From contig NZ_CP045393.1 of assembly GCF_009363655.1 (NCBI RefSeq), positions 992,001 through 1,056,000 of the forward strand: 64,000 nt of DNA, in the 5' to 3' direction. The notes under the pieces were generated by a model. The model saw only the letters and a list, made by a program, of their open reading frames with translations, was not told the origin of the DNA and made no database searches. The position numbers were made by a program, and so were the translations under genes. Within the stretch, counting starts at the first letter, position 1, and every line of letters starts with the position of its first letter. Source of the stretch: Roseovarius sp. THAF27. GTDB taxonomy: Bacteria; Pseudomonadota; Alphaproteobacteria; Rhodobacterales; Rhodobacteraceae. This document shows, piece by piece, positions 17,271-24,645 of this stretch.

Positions 17271-18278
17271 ATGTCCGGATCGGATATGCCACTGGAAGAA
17301 TTGCTGCGCCATCTTGACCGGCTCGCGCAGCAGTCGCTCTCGCTGTGGGACGTTCCCGACGGGGCCAAGGCGCGGCTGATCAACGTATCGGAAAACGCGA
17401 CCTACCTGGTGGAGGCGCCGGACGGCTACAGGTCCGTCCTGCGCATCCACCGCGAGAACTATCATTCGCACCGCGCCATCGAGTGCGAGCTTGCCTGGCT
17501 CGAAGCGCTCGACCGCGACGGGGTGGTCACCACGCCCGGTTATTATACCGGCAGGAACGGTGACCCGATCCAGCGCGGCAAGGTCGATGGCCTGCCCGAT
17601 GCCCGCTACATGGTCCTGTTCCATTTCGTAGAAGGCTCGGAGCCCGATGAAAGCGGTGACATGACCGAGGGGTTCGAGGAACTGGGCACCATTGCCGCGC
17701 GCTGTCATGACCACGTGCTGGGATGGGACAAGCCGAAGGACTTCGAGCGCCTGACATGGGATGCCGACGCGATGTTCGGCCCCGAGGCGACATGGGGCGA
17801 CTGGCGCGACGCGCCGGAGGTCACGCCGGAGGTCGCGCAGGTGCTGGAAAAGGTGGAGCAGACGATCCGCGATCGGCTCGATGCGTTCGGCAAGGCGCCC
17901 GACCGCTTCAACCTGATCCACGCCGACATGCGTCTGGCCAACCTTCTGGTGGATGCCAACGGCACCCGCCTGATCGATTTCGACGATTGCGGCTGGGGGT
18001 GGTTCCTTTACGATTTCGCCGCCGCCATCAGCTTTATCGAAGACGACCCGCGCATTCCCGCCATGCGCGAGGCCTGGGTGCGCGGCTATCGCTCCGTCCG
18101 CGAAATGAGCGACGAGGAAGAGGCCGAGATCGACACGTTCGTGATGCTGCGGCGGATGGCGCTGCTGGCTTGGATCGGCAGCCATATCGAGGCGCCCGAG
18201 CCGCAGGAACTGGCGCCGGGTTTCGCGGCCGTGACGGCGCGGCTGGGCCAGGCCTTTATGGACAGGATCGGGGCCTAG
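17271..18278 (+). CDS. APH-fold small-molecule kinase, probable 1-amino-2-propanol kinase
   Basis: A 335-residue aminoglycoside phosphotransferase/choline kinase-fold protein. It shows an N-lobe with ATYLVEAPDGYRSVLRIHREN, the catalytic loop LIHADMRLANLLVD (catalytic Asp) and the metal-binding DFDDCGWGWFLYD. In mycobacterial aminoacetone microcompartments a protein of this fold is the (S)-1-amino-2-propanol kinase. Its product would be cleaved by the class III PLP enzyme at the head of this operon. The N-terminal helix (MPLEELLRHLDRLAQQ) is amphipathic, but normal APH proteins often start that way, so I do not call it a targeting peptide. Confidence 0.87.
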   Translation: MSGSDMPLEELLRHLDRLAQQSLSLWDVPDGAKARLINVSENATYLVEAPDGYRSVLRIHRENYHSHRAIECELAWLEALDRDGVVTTPGYYTGRNGDPIQRGKVDGLPDARYMVLFHFVEGSEPDESGDMTEGFEELGTIAARCHDHVLGWDKPKDFERLTWDADAMFGPEATWGDWRDAPEVTPEVAQVLEKVEQTIRDRLDAFGKAPDRFNLIHADMRLANLLVDANGTRLIDFDDCGWGWFLYDFAAAISFIEDDPRIPAMREAWVRGYRSVREMSDEEEAEIDTFVMLRRMALLAWIGSHIEAPEPQELAPGFAAVTARLGQAFMDRIGA

Positions 18279-18302
18279 CCCCCGTTGGCAAGAGGGACCG
18301 AC

Positions 18303-18980
18303 ATGAGCAACTGGAAAACCGCGTTCCGCAGCTTTTACTACGAGACCGCCGAAGAGCCCGAGGACATCGCGCTCGATCCGGCGAGCACCGCGCTGCTGGT
18401 GATCGACATCCAGAACACCTATCTCGAAGCTCCGGACGACGACACCGAGGCCCGACGCTGGCAGCCGTTTTTCGACCGGATGAACGATATCGTCATTCCG
18501 AACAACGCGCGGCTGATCGAATGGGCGCGTGCGGAAGGGATCGAAGTGATGTTCGCCCGGATCGCCTGCCAGACGGAAGACGGCCGCGACCGCTCGCTCA
18601 GCCAGAAGAAACCGGGGTTCAACTATCTGCTCTTGCCCAAGGGGCGCGAAGACTGCCAGATCGTCGACGCGCTCGCGCCGAAAGGCGACGAGATCGTGGT
18701 CACCAAGACCACCGACAGCGCGCTCACCGGGACCAACCTGCGGCTGATGCTGCACAATATCGGCATCCGCCACGTGATCGTGTCAGGCATCTTCACCGAT
18801 CAATGCGTCAGCTCGACGGTCCGCTCTCTGGCCGACGAGAGCTTCGAGGTGCTGGTCGTGCATGATGCCTGCGCGGCGGCCACGGATGCCTTGCACGAAG
18901 AGGAGCTGAAGATCATCAACATGATCTACTGCCACGTCGTGGGGATGAGCGACCTGGACGGGTTTGTCACTCGCGACTGA
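18303..18980 (+). CDS. isochorismatase-like cysteine hydrolase
   Basis: A 225-residue protein of the isochorismatase/nicotinamidase-like superfamily with the catalytic triad visible: Asp in LLVIDIQNTY, Lys in VVTKTTDSAL and Cys in IFTDQCVSST. Members hydrolyse amides or ureido compounds. It is the last gene of the microcompartment operon, 24 bp after the kinase. ATG 18303 has AGAGGGA correctly placed, so the TTG at 18285 is not needed. A role in releasing an amino alcohol or amine from an amide precursor would fit, but the substrate is unknown. Confidence 0.85.
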   Translation: MSNWKTAFRSFYYETAEEPEDIALDPASTALLVIDIQNTYLEAPDDDTEARRWQPFFDRMNDIVIPNNARLIEWARAEGIEVMFARIACQTEDGRDRSLSQKKPGFNYLLLPKGREDCQIVDALAPKGDEIVVTKTTDSALTGTNLRLMLHNIGIRHVIVSGIFTDQCVSSTVRSLADESFEVLVVHDACAAATDALHEEELKIINMIYCHVVGMSDLDGFVTRD

Positions 18981-19090
18981 AGCGCGCCGGTCAGCAGGTC
19001 AGGACGGGATGCCCCGGCGCCAGGACACCGGAGCGGTTTCGTCCTTGATATCCGATCGTCCGACTGACCGCGCTCTGGTGTTGGCCGGGG

Positions 19091-19115
19091 GCGACGGGGG
19101 CGAAGCCCCGGTCGC
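19091..19115 (-). terminator. terminator hairpin of the amidohydrolase gene
   Basis: On the minus strand, GCGACCGGGGC-TTC-GCCCCCGTCGC forms an 11-bp stem with one mismatch a few bases after the amidohydrolase stop. There is no clear U-run. It lies in the 138-bp convergent gap and could stop transcripts from both sides. Confidence 0.5.
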
Positions 19116-19118
19116 GCT

Positions 19119-19889
19119 TCAGACCCGAATGCCGTAGAGGGATCGGGCGGCTTGCGTGTCGTCGAAACGCGCCGCGACCTCCTGCAGGCCTTCGGCGAAG
19201 GAGGCGGCGTGCTCGAACCGTGTGTGCGGCCAGTCGCTGCCCCAGACGAAGCGACCGGCGGGCAGAAGGCCGGTCAGCCGGTCGAGATGCGCGCGGGTGT
19301 CCCGCGTGCCGCGATAGGGCGCGCTCAGCTTGACGAAGAAGCGTTCCCGGTTCGGGCAGGCCTCCAAGGCATCGAGCCAGGGCTCGGCCTGCGCGTCCTG
19401 CGATATCGGCAGGCCCATGTGGTCGATGACGACGGCGACGGGCGACCCGGCCAGGGCAGGCAGGTAATCTGCCCATCGGTCGCTTTCGAGCTGGACCTCG
19501 ACATGCATCCCGTGCGCGCGAAGAAGGTCGAGGAACCGGCGCACCTGTCTGTCCGCGGGATCCGGCAGCGCCGCGCCGGCGACGAGGTTCCAGCGCACGC
19601 CGCGCACCCCCGCCACTGCGAGGTCGCGGAGGTCGGATTCGGGCGTGTCCATGCCGAGGCATGCAATGCCGGCGAACCGATCCTGGTCGAGCAGCGACAG
19701 TGCCTTCAGAAGCTGGGAGTTGTCCGTTCCCAGAAAGCTGACCTGCACGATGACTCCGCCGCGCAAACCATGATCGGATTGAAGCCGCAGCCATGTGTCG
19801 AGCGGTGCGGGCGCGTGCGGGACATACCGGGCGCCCGGCACCGCACGGATGTGTTCGTAGACATGGGCGTGACAGTCGAAATTTATCAC
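19119..19889 (-). CDS. amidohydrolase family 2 (LigI/lactonase-like) metal-dependent hydrolase
   Basis: A 256-residue TIM-barrel hydrolase: starting MINFDCHAHVYEH (metal-site HxH), then VEVQLESD, VIDHMG, and ending VWGSDWPHTRFEH with the late Asp. This pattern is that of amidohydrolase family 2, which includes 2-pyrone-4,6-dicarboxylate lactonase and related dicarboxylate lactonases. It is divergent from a GntR regulator and a TTT carboxylate transporter, so it probably hydrolyses a lactone of an imported carboxylate (inference). Confidence 0.85.
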   Translation of the reverse strand: MINFDCHAHVYEHIRAVPGARYVPHAPAPLDTWLRLQSDHGLRGGVIVQVSFLGTDNSQLLKALSLLDQDRFAGIACLGMDTPESDLRDLAVAGVRGVRWNLVAGAALPDPADRQVRRFLDLLRAHGMHVEVQLESDRWADYLPALAGSPVAVVIDHMGLPISQDAQAEPWLDALEACPNRERFFVKLSAPYRGTRDTRAHLDRLTGLLPAGRFVWGSDWPHTRFEHAASFAEGLQEVAARFDDTQAARSLYGIRV

Positions 19890-19926
19890 CGGGAGTCCTC
19901 AAGTTATATACTTATATATAGAACTA

Positions 19927-19945
19927 GTTGACTGGCGTGGTCAAC
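19927..19945. promoter_or_regulatory. candidate GntR operator in the divergent amidohydrolase-gntR promoter
   Basis: The inverted repeat GTTGAC-N7-GTCAAC lies between the divergent amidohydrolase and GntR genes, next to an A+T-rich stretch (about 19903-19920, TATATACTTATATATA) that is striking in this G+C-rich DNA and probably holds the promoters. The site is a reasonable self-regulatory operator. Confidence 0.45.
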
Positions 19946-19975
19946 ACGCGTATACCCGGCGTCGGAGGAGACCAC

Positions 19976-20704
19976 ATGGCCCAGGCATTGAACGTCAGCG
20001 ACGACCGGCTTCCGGCTTACCTGCGTCTGCGCGACGATATCGCCCGCCGGATTGCCGCGGGCGAGTGGAAACCGGACGAGGCTCTGCCGTCCGACAACCG
20101 CTTGGCGGCGGAACACGCGCTTTCGGTCGGCACCGTGCGGAAGGCCTTGCAAAAACTCTCCGACGAGGGACTTCTTGAACGGCGCCAGGGCGCCGGGACG
20201 TTCCTGCGCAAGCCCGCCTTCGATGCGACGCTGTTCCGGTTTTTCCAGGTGCGCGAGCACGGTTCGGAACAGAGCATTCCCACCAGCCGCCTGATCTCGC
20301 GCGCGCTGGTGACGCCAACCGAGCATGTGGCCGCCGCGCTGGGGACGACCGAGGTCATCCGCATCGAACGCCTGCGCTGCCTGTCCGAGCAGCCGCTGCT
20401 GTTCGAGGAGATATACATTCCGCAGTCCCGCTTTCCCGGATTCGCGACGATCCCGGCGGACGAGATCGGTCCGCTGCTCTACCCGGTCTATTTCGAGCGT
20501 TTCGGCGTCTTCGTGGCGCGGGCCGAGGACGAAGTCAGTTTCGGCACCGCAGATCACGCCGTCGCCCAGCGTCTCGGGCTGGGCGAGGGCGCTGCTGTCG
20601 CAACCATCGAACGCACGGCCTTTGCCATGACCGGCGAAGCCGTTGAATGGCGGGTCGCCTACGGGCGGGCCGACCGATTTCGCTATCGCAGCCGTATCGG
20701 CTGA
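19976..20704 (+). CDS. GntR-family (HutC/UTRA type) transcriptional regulator
   Basis: A 242-residue regulator. The N-terminal winged helix (about 10-75) contains LPSDNRLAAEHALSVGTVRKALQKLSDEGLLERRQGAGTF, spread across the domain as in HutC-type GntR proteins. The C-terminal UTRA effector domain (about 85-240) includes VIRIERLR and PLLFEEIYIPQSRFPG. ATG 19976 is chosen because GGAGGAG (19964-19970) is directly upstream. It likely controls the TTT genes downstream and the divergent amidohydrolase. Confidence 0.9.
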   Translation: MAQALNVSDDRLPAYLRLRDDIARRIAAGEWKPDEALPSDNRLAAEHALSVGTVRKALQKLSDEGLLERRQGAGTFLRKPAFDATLFRFFQVREHGSEQSIPTSRLISRALVTPTEHVAAALGTTEVIRIERLRCLSEQPLLFEEIYIPQSRFPGFATIPADEIGPLLYPVYFERFGVFVARAEDEVSFGTADHAVAQRLGLGEGAAVATIERTAFAMTGEAVEWRVAYGRADRFRYRSRIG

Positions 20705-20730
20705 GACTTACCACCAGAGGGAGGAAACCC

Positions 20731-21681
20731 ATGAAGACCCTGCTTATCGGCGCCAGTGCGCTGGCCCTGTCCACCGTGGCGGCTTTTGCAGAATACCCCG
20801 AACGCGCCATCGAGGTGACGATCCCGGCCCCTGCCGGCGGCGGCACCGACACGAGCGCGCGCAAGCTGGCCACCCTGCTCGAGGAAGAGCTTGGCCAGTC
20901 CATCGCGATCCTGAACGTGGCCGGCGGCGGCGGCTCTGTCGGCGTGACCCAGTTCATGATGGACAAGCCCAGCGGATACTCGCTGCTGGCGACCTGGAAC
21001 AGCCCGATCACCACGGTGCCGCAAGTCCAGAGCGTCGCCTATGACATCGACAGCTTCAGCCCCATCGCGTCGACCTCCGAGACCGCCTACACGATGTGCG
21101 TGGGCCCCGACTTTCCAGCCGAGACCGGCGAGGAATTCCTGGCCGAGCTTGCGGCCAATCCGGGCAAGTACACCTATGGCAACGACGGCATCGGCGGCAC
21201 GATGCAGATGGCCGCCGAGCGCATCTTCCAGGCCAAGGAGATCGAGGCTGTCGCCATTCCCTTTGGCGGGGCGGGCGAGACCTTGCAGAACTTCCTTGGC
21301 GGGCACGTCGACATCTATGGCGGTTCGATCTCGCCGGTGCTGCCCTATACCGAGTCCGGCGAGGCCAAGTGCCTGATCGTGACCTCGGCCGCTCCGGTTG
21401 ACGCGTTGCCGCAGGCCGCGGGCCTGGAAACGCTGGGGCTTGGCGACGAGGAAACGCTTTTGTGGCGGATGGTGCTGGCACCTGCAGGCCTCGATCCGGC
21501 CATTGCGGAGCGCCTGTCCGCGGCGCTGGAGAAAACCGTGAACGATCCGTCCTATGTCGAGTTCCTTGCGACGAAAGGCGAGATCCCGAATGTCGTGACC
21601 GGCGACGCGCTCGCCGTGCGGCTGCGCAACGAATACGACGCGCTTGCCAAGGTCGCCGAAAAGCTGGGCCTGGGCGGCTGA
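20731..21681 (+). CDS. TTT transporter periplasmic solute-binding protein (TctC family)
   Basis: The 316-residue protein has an N-terminal signal peptide (MKTLLIGASALALSTVAAFA) and the Bug/TctC fold: YPERAIEVTIPAPAGGGTDTSARKLA, AGGGGSVGVTQF and YGNDGIGGTMQMAAERIF. Such proteins bind tricarboxylates or other carboxylates. A GGAGG-like site lies upstream. It is followed with overlap by the small and large TTT membrane subunits. Confidence 0.92.
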   Translation: MKTLLIGASALALSTVAAFAEYPERAIEVTIPAPAGGGTDTSARKLATLLEEELGQSIAILNVAGGGGSVGVTQFMMDKPSGYSLLATWNSPITTVPQVQSVAYDIDSFSPIASTSETAYTMCVGPDFPAETGEEFLAELAANPGKYTYGNDGIGGTMQMAAERIFQAKEIEAVAIPFGGAGETLQNFLGGHVDIYGGSISPVLPYTESGEAKCLIVTSAAPVDALPQAAGLETLGLGDEETLLWRMVLAPAGLDPAIAERLSAALEKTVNDPSYVEFLATKGEIPNVVTGDALAVRLRNEYDALAKVAEKLGLGG

Positions 21682-22115
21682 TGGAACGGCGGCAGGATAT
21701 CGTTCTCGGCACTGTCTTTGCCGCCCTTGGTATCTTCGCGGCGGTCAAGGCCGCCGCGTATTCCGGTGCGTCGGGCACCTATCCCATGGTGCTTGGCCTG
21801 GTGCTGTCCGGTTTCGGCCTGCTGGTTGCGGGCAGGGGCGTGGTCCGGGGGCGGGCCGAGCCGCGCCCGCTGACCAACCATACCGGGCGCGTCTTCATCA
21901 CCGTTGCGATCGGCGCTGTCTATCTGGCGATCGTTCCGATCCTCGGGTTCTACACCGCATCGGCGCTTGTCGTCCTTGCCCTGCCGGTCGCCCTGGGCTT
22001 CCGGCAGCCCGTCCTTCTGGCGTTGGCGACCGCCGTCTTCATCGGCATCGTGTGGGCCGTCTTCTCGATTGTTCTCGAAAAGCCGCTGCCGACAGAGTTC
22101 CGGCAAACCTTCTGA
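21681..22115 (+). CDS. TTT transporter small membrane subunit (TctB family)
   Basis: A 144-residue protein with about four hydrophobic segments, a typical TctB size and position. The start codon overlaps the stop of the binding-protein gene (TGATG). It pairs with the large TctA subunit to form the membrane complex. Little sequence conservation is expected in this family, so the call relies on size, topology and position. Confidence 0.87.
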   Translation: MERRQDIVLGTVFAALGIFAAVKAAAYSGASGTYPMVLGLVLSGFGLLVAGRGVVRGRAEPRPLTNHTGRVFITVAIGAVYLAIVPILGFYTASALVVLALPVALGFRQPVLLALATAVFIGIVWAVFSIVLEKPLPTEFRQTF

Positions 22116-22128
22116 CCGAGGCGATTTC

Positions 22129-23619
22129 ATGGATATCGTGACCCAAGTTCTTTCGGGCGTCTTTGCGCTCGGGCCGGTGGCGGCGATGCTCGGCGCGTCC
22201 ATCCTGGGCGTGTTCATCGGCGCGTTGCCGGGCCTCAACCCGGTCATGGCCATCGCGCTTCTGCTGCCGCTGACCTATTCGATGGAACCGCTTGTCGCGC
22301 TTGGCATGGTCGCGGGGATCTACAACGGGTCGATGTATGGCGGCGCGATTCCGGCGATCCTGCTGCGCATTCCCGGCACGCCGGCGGCCATCGCGACCAC
22401 GTTCGACGGCTATCCGATGGCGCAGCGGGGCGAGGCGGCCCGCGCGCTCAAGATCGCCTGCTGGTCCTCGGCGCTCGGCGGCACCGCATCGGCCATCGCG
22501 CTGATGACGATCGGCCCGATCCTGGCGCGGGCCACGCTGGCCTTCGGACCGGCAGAGTATTTCTGGATCGCGATGTTCGGCATGGCCTCCATCGGCGTGC
22601 TGGTGGGGTCCGATGCGGCCAAGGGCCTGATGGCCGCGACCCTGGGCCTGCTGCTTGGAACGGTCGGCCTCGACCAGTTGTCCGGCGCGGCGCGCTTTAC
22701 ATTCGACCAGGTCTGGCTGCTGAGCGGCCTGGACCTGATCGTGATCCTCGTCGGTCTTTACGCCCTGCCGCCGGTCATCGCGCTGGCCGAGTCGGCGGAC
22801 CTCAAGGGGCTGTCGGCCGCGCAGTTGAAACTTGAACCGGCAAAGGTGCCGTGGTCCGAGATCCGCGGCTTCGTCCCGACCTGGATCCGCTCGTCGCTGA
22901 TCGGCATCGGTGTGGGCATCCTGCCCGGCGCCGGTGGCAACATCGCGGCCTTCCTGAGCTACAATGCGGCCAAGAGTGCCAGCGACGACCCCGACAGCTT
23001 TGGCAAGGGCAATCCCGCCGGCGTGGCGGCGGCGGAATGCGGCAACAATGCCGACAACGCGGCCTCGATGATCCCGGCGCTGACACTTGGCATTCCCGGC
23101 AACGTGGTCGCCGCGCTGGTGCTGGGCGCGCTTTTGATCCACGGTCTGCAGCCCGGACCGCAGCTGTTCCACCAGAACCCGAGCCTTGTCGGCGGGTTCA
23201 TGGTGCAGATGCTGCTGACGTCGCTTTTGATCCTCGCCGTGGGCGGGGCGGCGGCAACCAAGGTCTTTGCCCAGGTCCAGCGGCTGCCGGGTGTGCTGCT
23301 GGTTCCCACGATCCTCGTGCTGATGGCCGTCGGCGTCTATGTCATCAACGGCCGGATCGTGGACTTGTGGATCATGTTTGCCGCCGGTCTTGCGGGCTAT
23401 GTTTTCGAGAAGGTGAACGTCCCGCTTGCGCCGATCGTCCTTGGCCTGATCCTTGGCCCCATGGCGGAGCAGAACGTGCGCCGCGCGCTTCTGATCAGTC
23501 GCGGTGATGTCACGGAGCTGGTGACGCGACCGATCTCTGCCGTGATCGCCCTTGCCACGCTCGGGCTGATCCTCCTGCCGATCCTGTCGGCCATCTCGCG
23601 GCGGCGGCGCAGAGCCTGA
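22129..23619 (+). CDS. TTT transporter large membrane subunit (TctA family)
   Basis: A 496-residue protein with about 11-12 transmembrane segments and the family signatures GALPGLNPVMAIALLLPLTY, GIYNGSMYGGAIPAILLRIPGTPAA and GIGVGILPGAGGNIAAFLSY. It forms the transport channel of the tripartite tricarboxylate transporter and completes the tctCBA-like operon under the GntR gene. Its substrate is likely an organic acid related to the neighbouring lactonase-like hydrolase (inference). Confidence 0.95.
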   Translation: MDIVTQVLSGVFALGPVAAMLGASILGVFIGALPGLNPVMAIALLLPLTYSMEPLVALGMVAGIYNGSMYGGAIPAILLRIPGTPAAIATTFDGYPMAQRGEAARALKIACWSSALGGTASAIALMTIGPILARATLAFGPAEYFWIAMFGMASIGVLVGSDAAKGLMAATLGLLLGTVGLDQLSGAARFTFDQVWLLSGLDLIVILVGLYALPPVIALAESADLKGLSAAQLKLEPAKVPWSEIRGFVPTWIRSSLIGIGVGILPGAGGNIAAFLSYNAAKSASDDPDSFGKGNPAGVAAAECGNNADNAASMIPALTLGIPGNVVAALVLGALLIHGLQPGPQLFHQNPSLVGGFMVQMLLTSLLILAVGGAAATKVFAQVQRLPGVLLVPTILVLMAVGVYVINGRIVDLWIMFAAGLAGYVFEKVNVPLAPIVLGLILGPMAEQNVRRALLISRGDVTELVTRPISAVIALATLGLILLPILSAISRRRRRA

Positions 23620-23985
23620 CCGCAGAGTCCCCCGAACGGTCGGGGAGATGTCCAGGGCGTCTCTTCCTCCAGAGACGTTCCGGAGGTCGGGACCGTGAGG
23701 CCAGGTGTGCATCCGTGGTTGGTGCTCGGACCTCCCCGGGGCCACATCTTTGACACTTGGCGGATTTGGCACGGGCCGAGATTTCGCAGTCCGGGAAGGC
23801 GGCAGGCCCGTCCCGTCTGGCAATCCGTTCCGCGTTCGGTCACGATCCGGGGCCTGCTGATTCGGTCGCGGGCCGGGCGCCGAAGCCCCAAGAAGCCGCG
23901 ATGGTGTTTGGCAACGCAGGTCGTTTGATTGCACGGATTTTATGCTACGCTGACTTACTCAACCTTTATTGAATGGTTTTGACAC
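23620..23985. other. gene-free stretch after the TTT operon
   Basis: I see no convincing gene in these 366 bases. The start holds a terminator-like hairpin. The last 50 bases, before the acetyltransferase gene, are A+T-richer (TTATGCTACGC, CAACCTTTATTGAATGG) and may hold its promoter. Short open frames here have no recognisable features. Confidence 0.6.
23628..23646 (+). terminator. possible terminator hairpin of the TTT operon
   Basis: TCCCCCGA-ACGG-TCGGGGA forms a 7-bp stem (one bulged C) 9 bases after the TctA stop. There is no clear T-run afterwards. Confidence 0.45.
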
Positions 23986-24630
23986 ATGCCTGACAATACT
24001 TCGAATTCATACTCTCTCAGACCATTGGAAAAGCCGGATCTGACTGCGATTACACAGTGGTTTCAGGACGTGGGGGATCTGGCGCTATTTGATCGCAACT
24101 CGCGCGTCCCCTACGATATGGCGACCTGTGAGAAACTGTGGAACATGACTGACACGCCCCAGGACCAGGACGACAAGTGCTGGTTCACGATCACATCCGA
24201 GGCCGCCGGCGTTGCGGGTATCGTCGGCCTGGAACGGATTTCGCATGTCAATCGCGACGCGGTCATAGCGCTTTTTGTCGACCGCGCGATCCGGCGACAG
24301 GGACTGGGCATTCGGGCATCTGCGCTGGTGCTGGATTTCGGATTCCGGCAGCTCGGGCTGAACCGGGTGACATCCTATTACCGCAAGGACAACGCGGGCA
24401 GCCGCGACCTGACCAGCCAGGCCGGCTTTGAAGTCGAGGGCACGATGCGGCAGGCCTGGTTTTCCGGCGGGAAGTACCACGACATGATCGTAGTCGGTCT
24501 TTTGGCGGAGAACTGGAACGCGCGGCGGGACGCGCTCGCACATGAACTTGGAGAAGAAACGGTGATCGCGTTCGGCGACGGGATGACGTCGGGATCGAAA
24601 TGGCCACCGCAGAGGTCCGCAGCGCTCTGA
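23986..24630 (+). CDS. GNAT-family N-acetyltransferase (RimJ/RimL-like)
   Basis: A 214-residue protein with the GNAT core: AVIALFVDRAIRRQGLGIRASALVLDFGF gives the acetyl-CoA loop (RxxGxG), then LGLNRVTSYYRKDNAGSRDLTSQAGFEVEGTMRQAWF, typical of RimJ/RimL-like acetyltransferases. These acetylate protein N-termini or small amines. The C-terminal 40 residues (after LLAENW) are an extension without recognised features. The cyclase gene starts 15 bp downstream, so they may be co-transcribed. Confidence 0.85.
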   Translation: MPDNTSNSYSLRPLEKPDLTAITQWFQDVGDLALFDRNSRVPYDMATCEKLWNMTDTPQDQDDKCWFTITSEAAGVAGIVGLERISHVNRDAVIALFVDRAIRRQGLGIRASALVLDFGFRQLGLNRVTSYYRKDNAGSRDLTSQAGFEVEGTMRQAWFSGGKYHDMIVVGLLAENWNARRDALAHELGEETVIAFGDGMTSGSKWPPQRSAAL

Positions 24631-24645
24631 ATGGAAGCAGGATAG

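Noticed and set aside
17271..17320. N-terminal helix of the APH kinase as an encapsulation peptide
   Set aside because: APH-fold proteins commonly start with such a helix and there is no linker separating it from the kinase core.
16476..18773. 765-residue open frame antisense to the SDR, kinase and hydrolase genes
   Set aside because: It is a by-product of G+C-rich codon use. The plus-strand proteins carry clear catalytic motifs and the antisense translation shows none.
22039..23934. 631-residue open frame antisense to the TctA gene
   Set aside because: It is very rich in Arg, His and Asp with no domain features, and the opposite strand encodes a full TctA protein.
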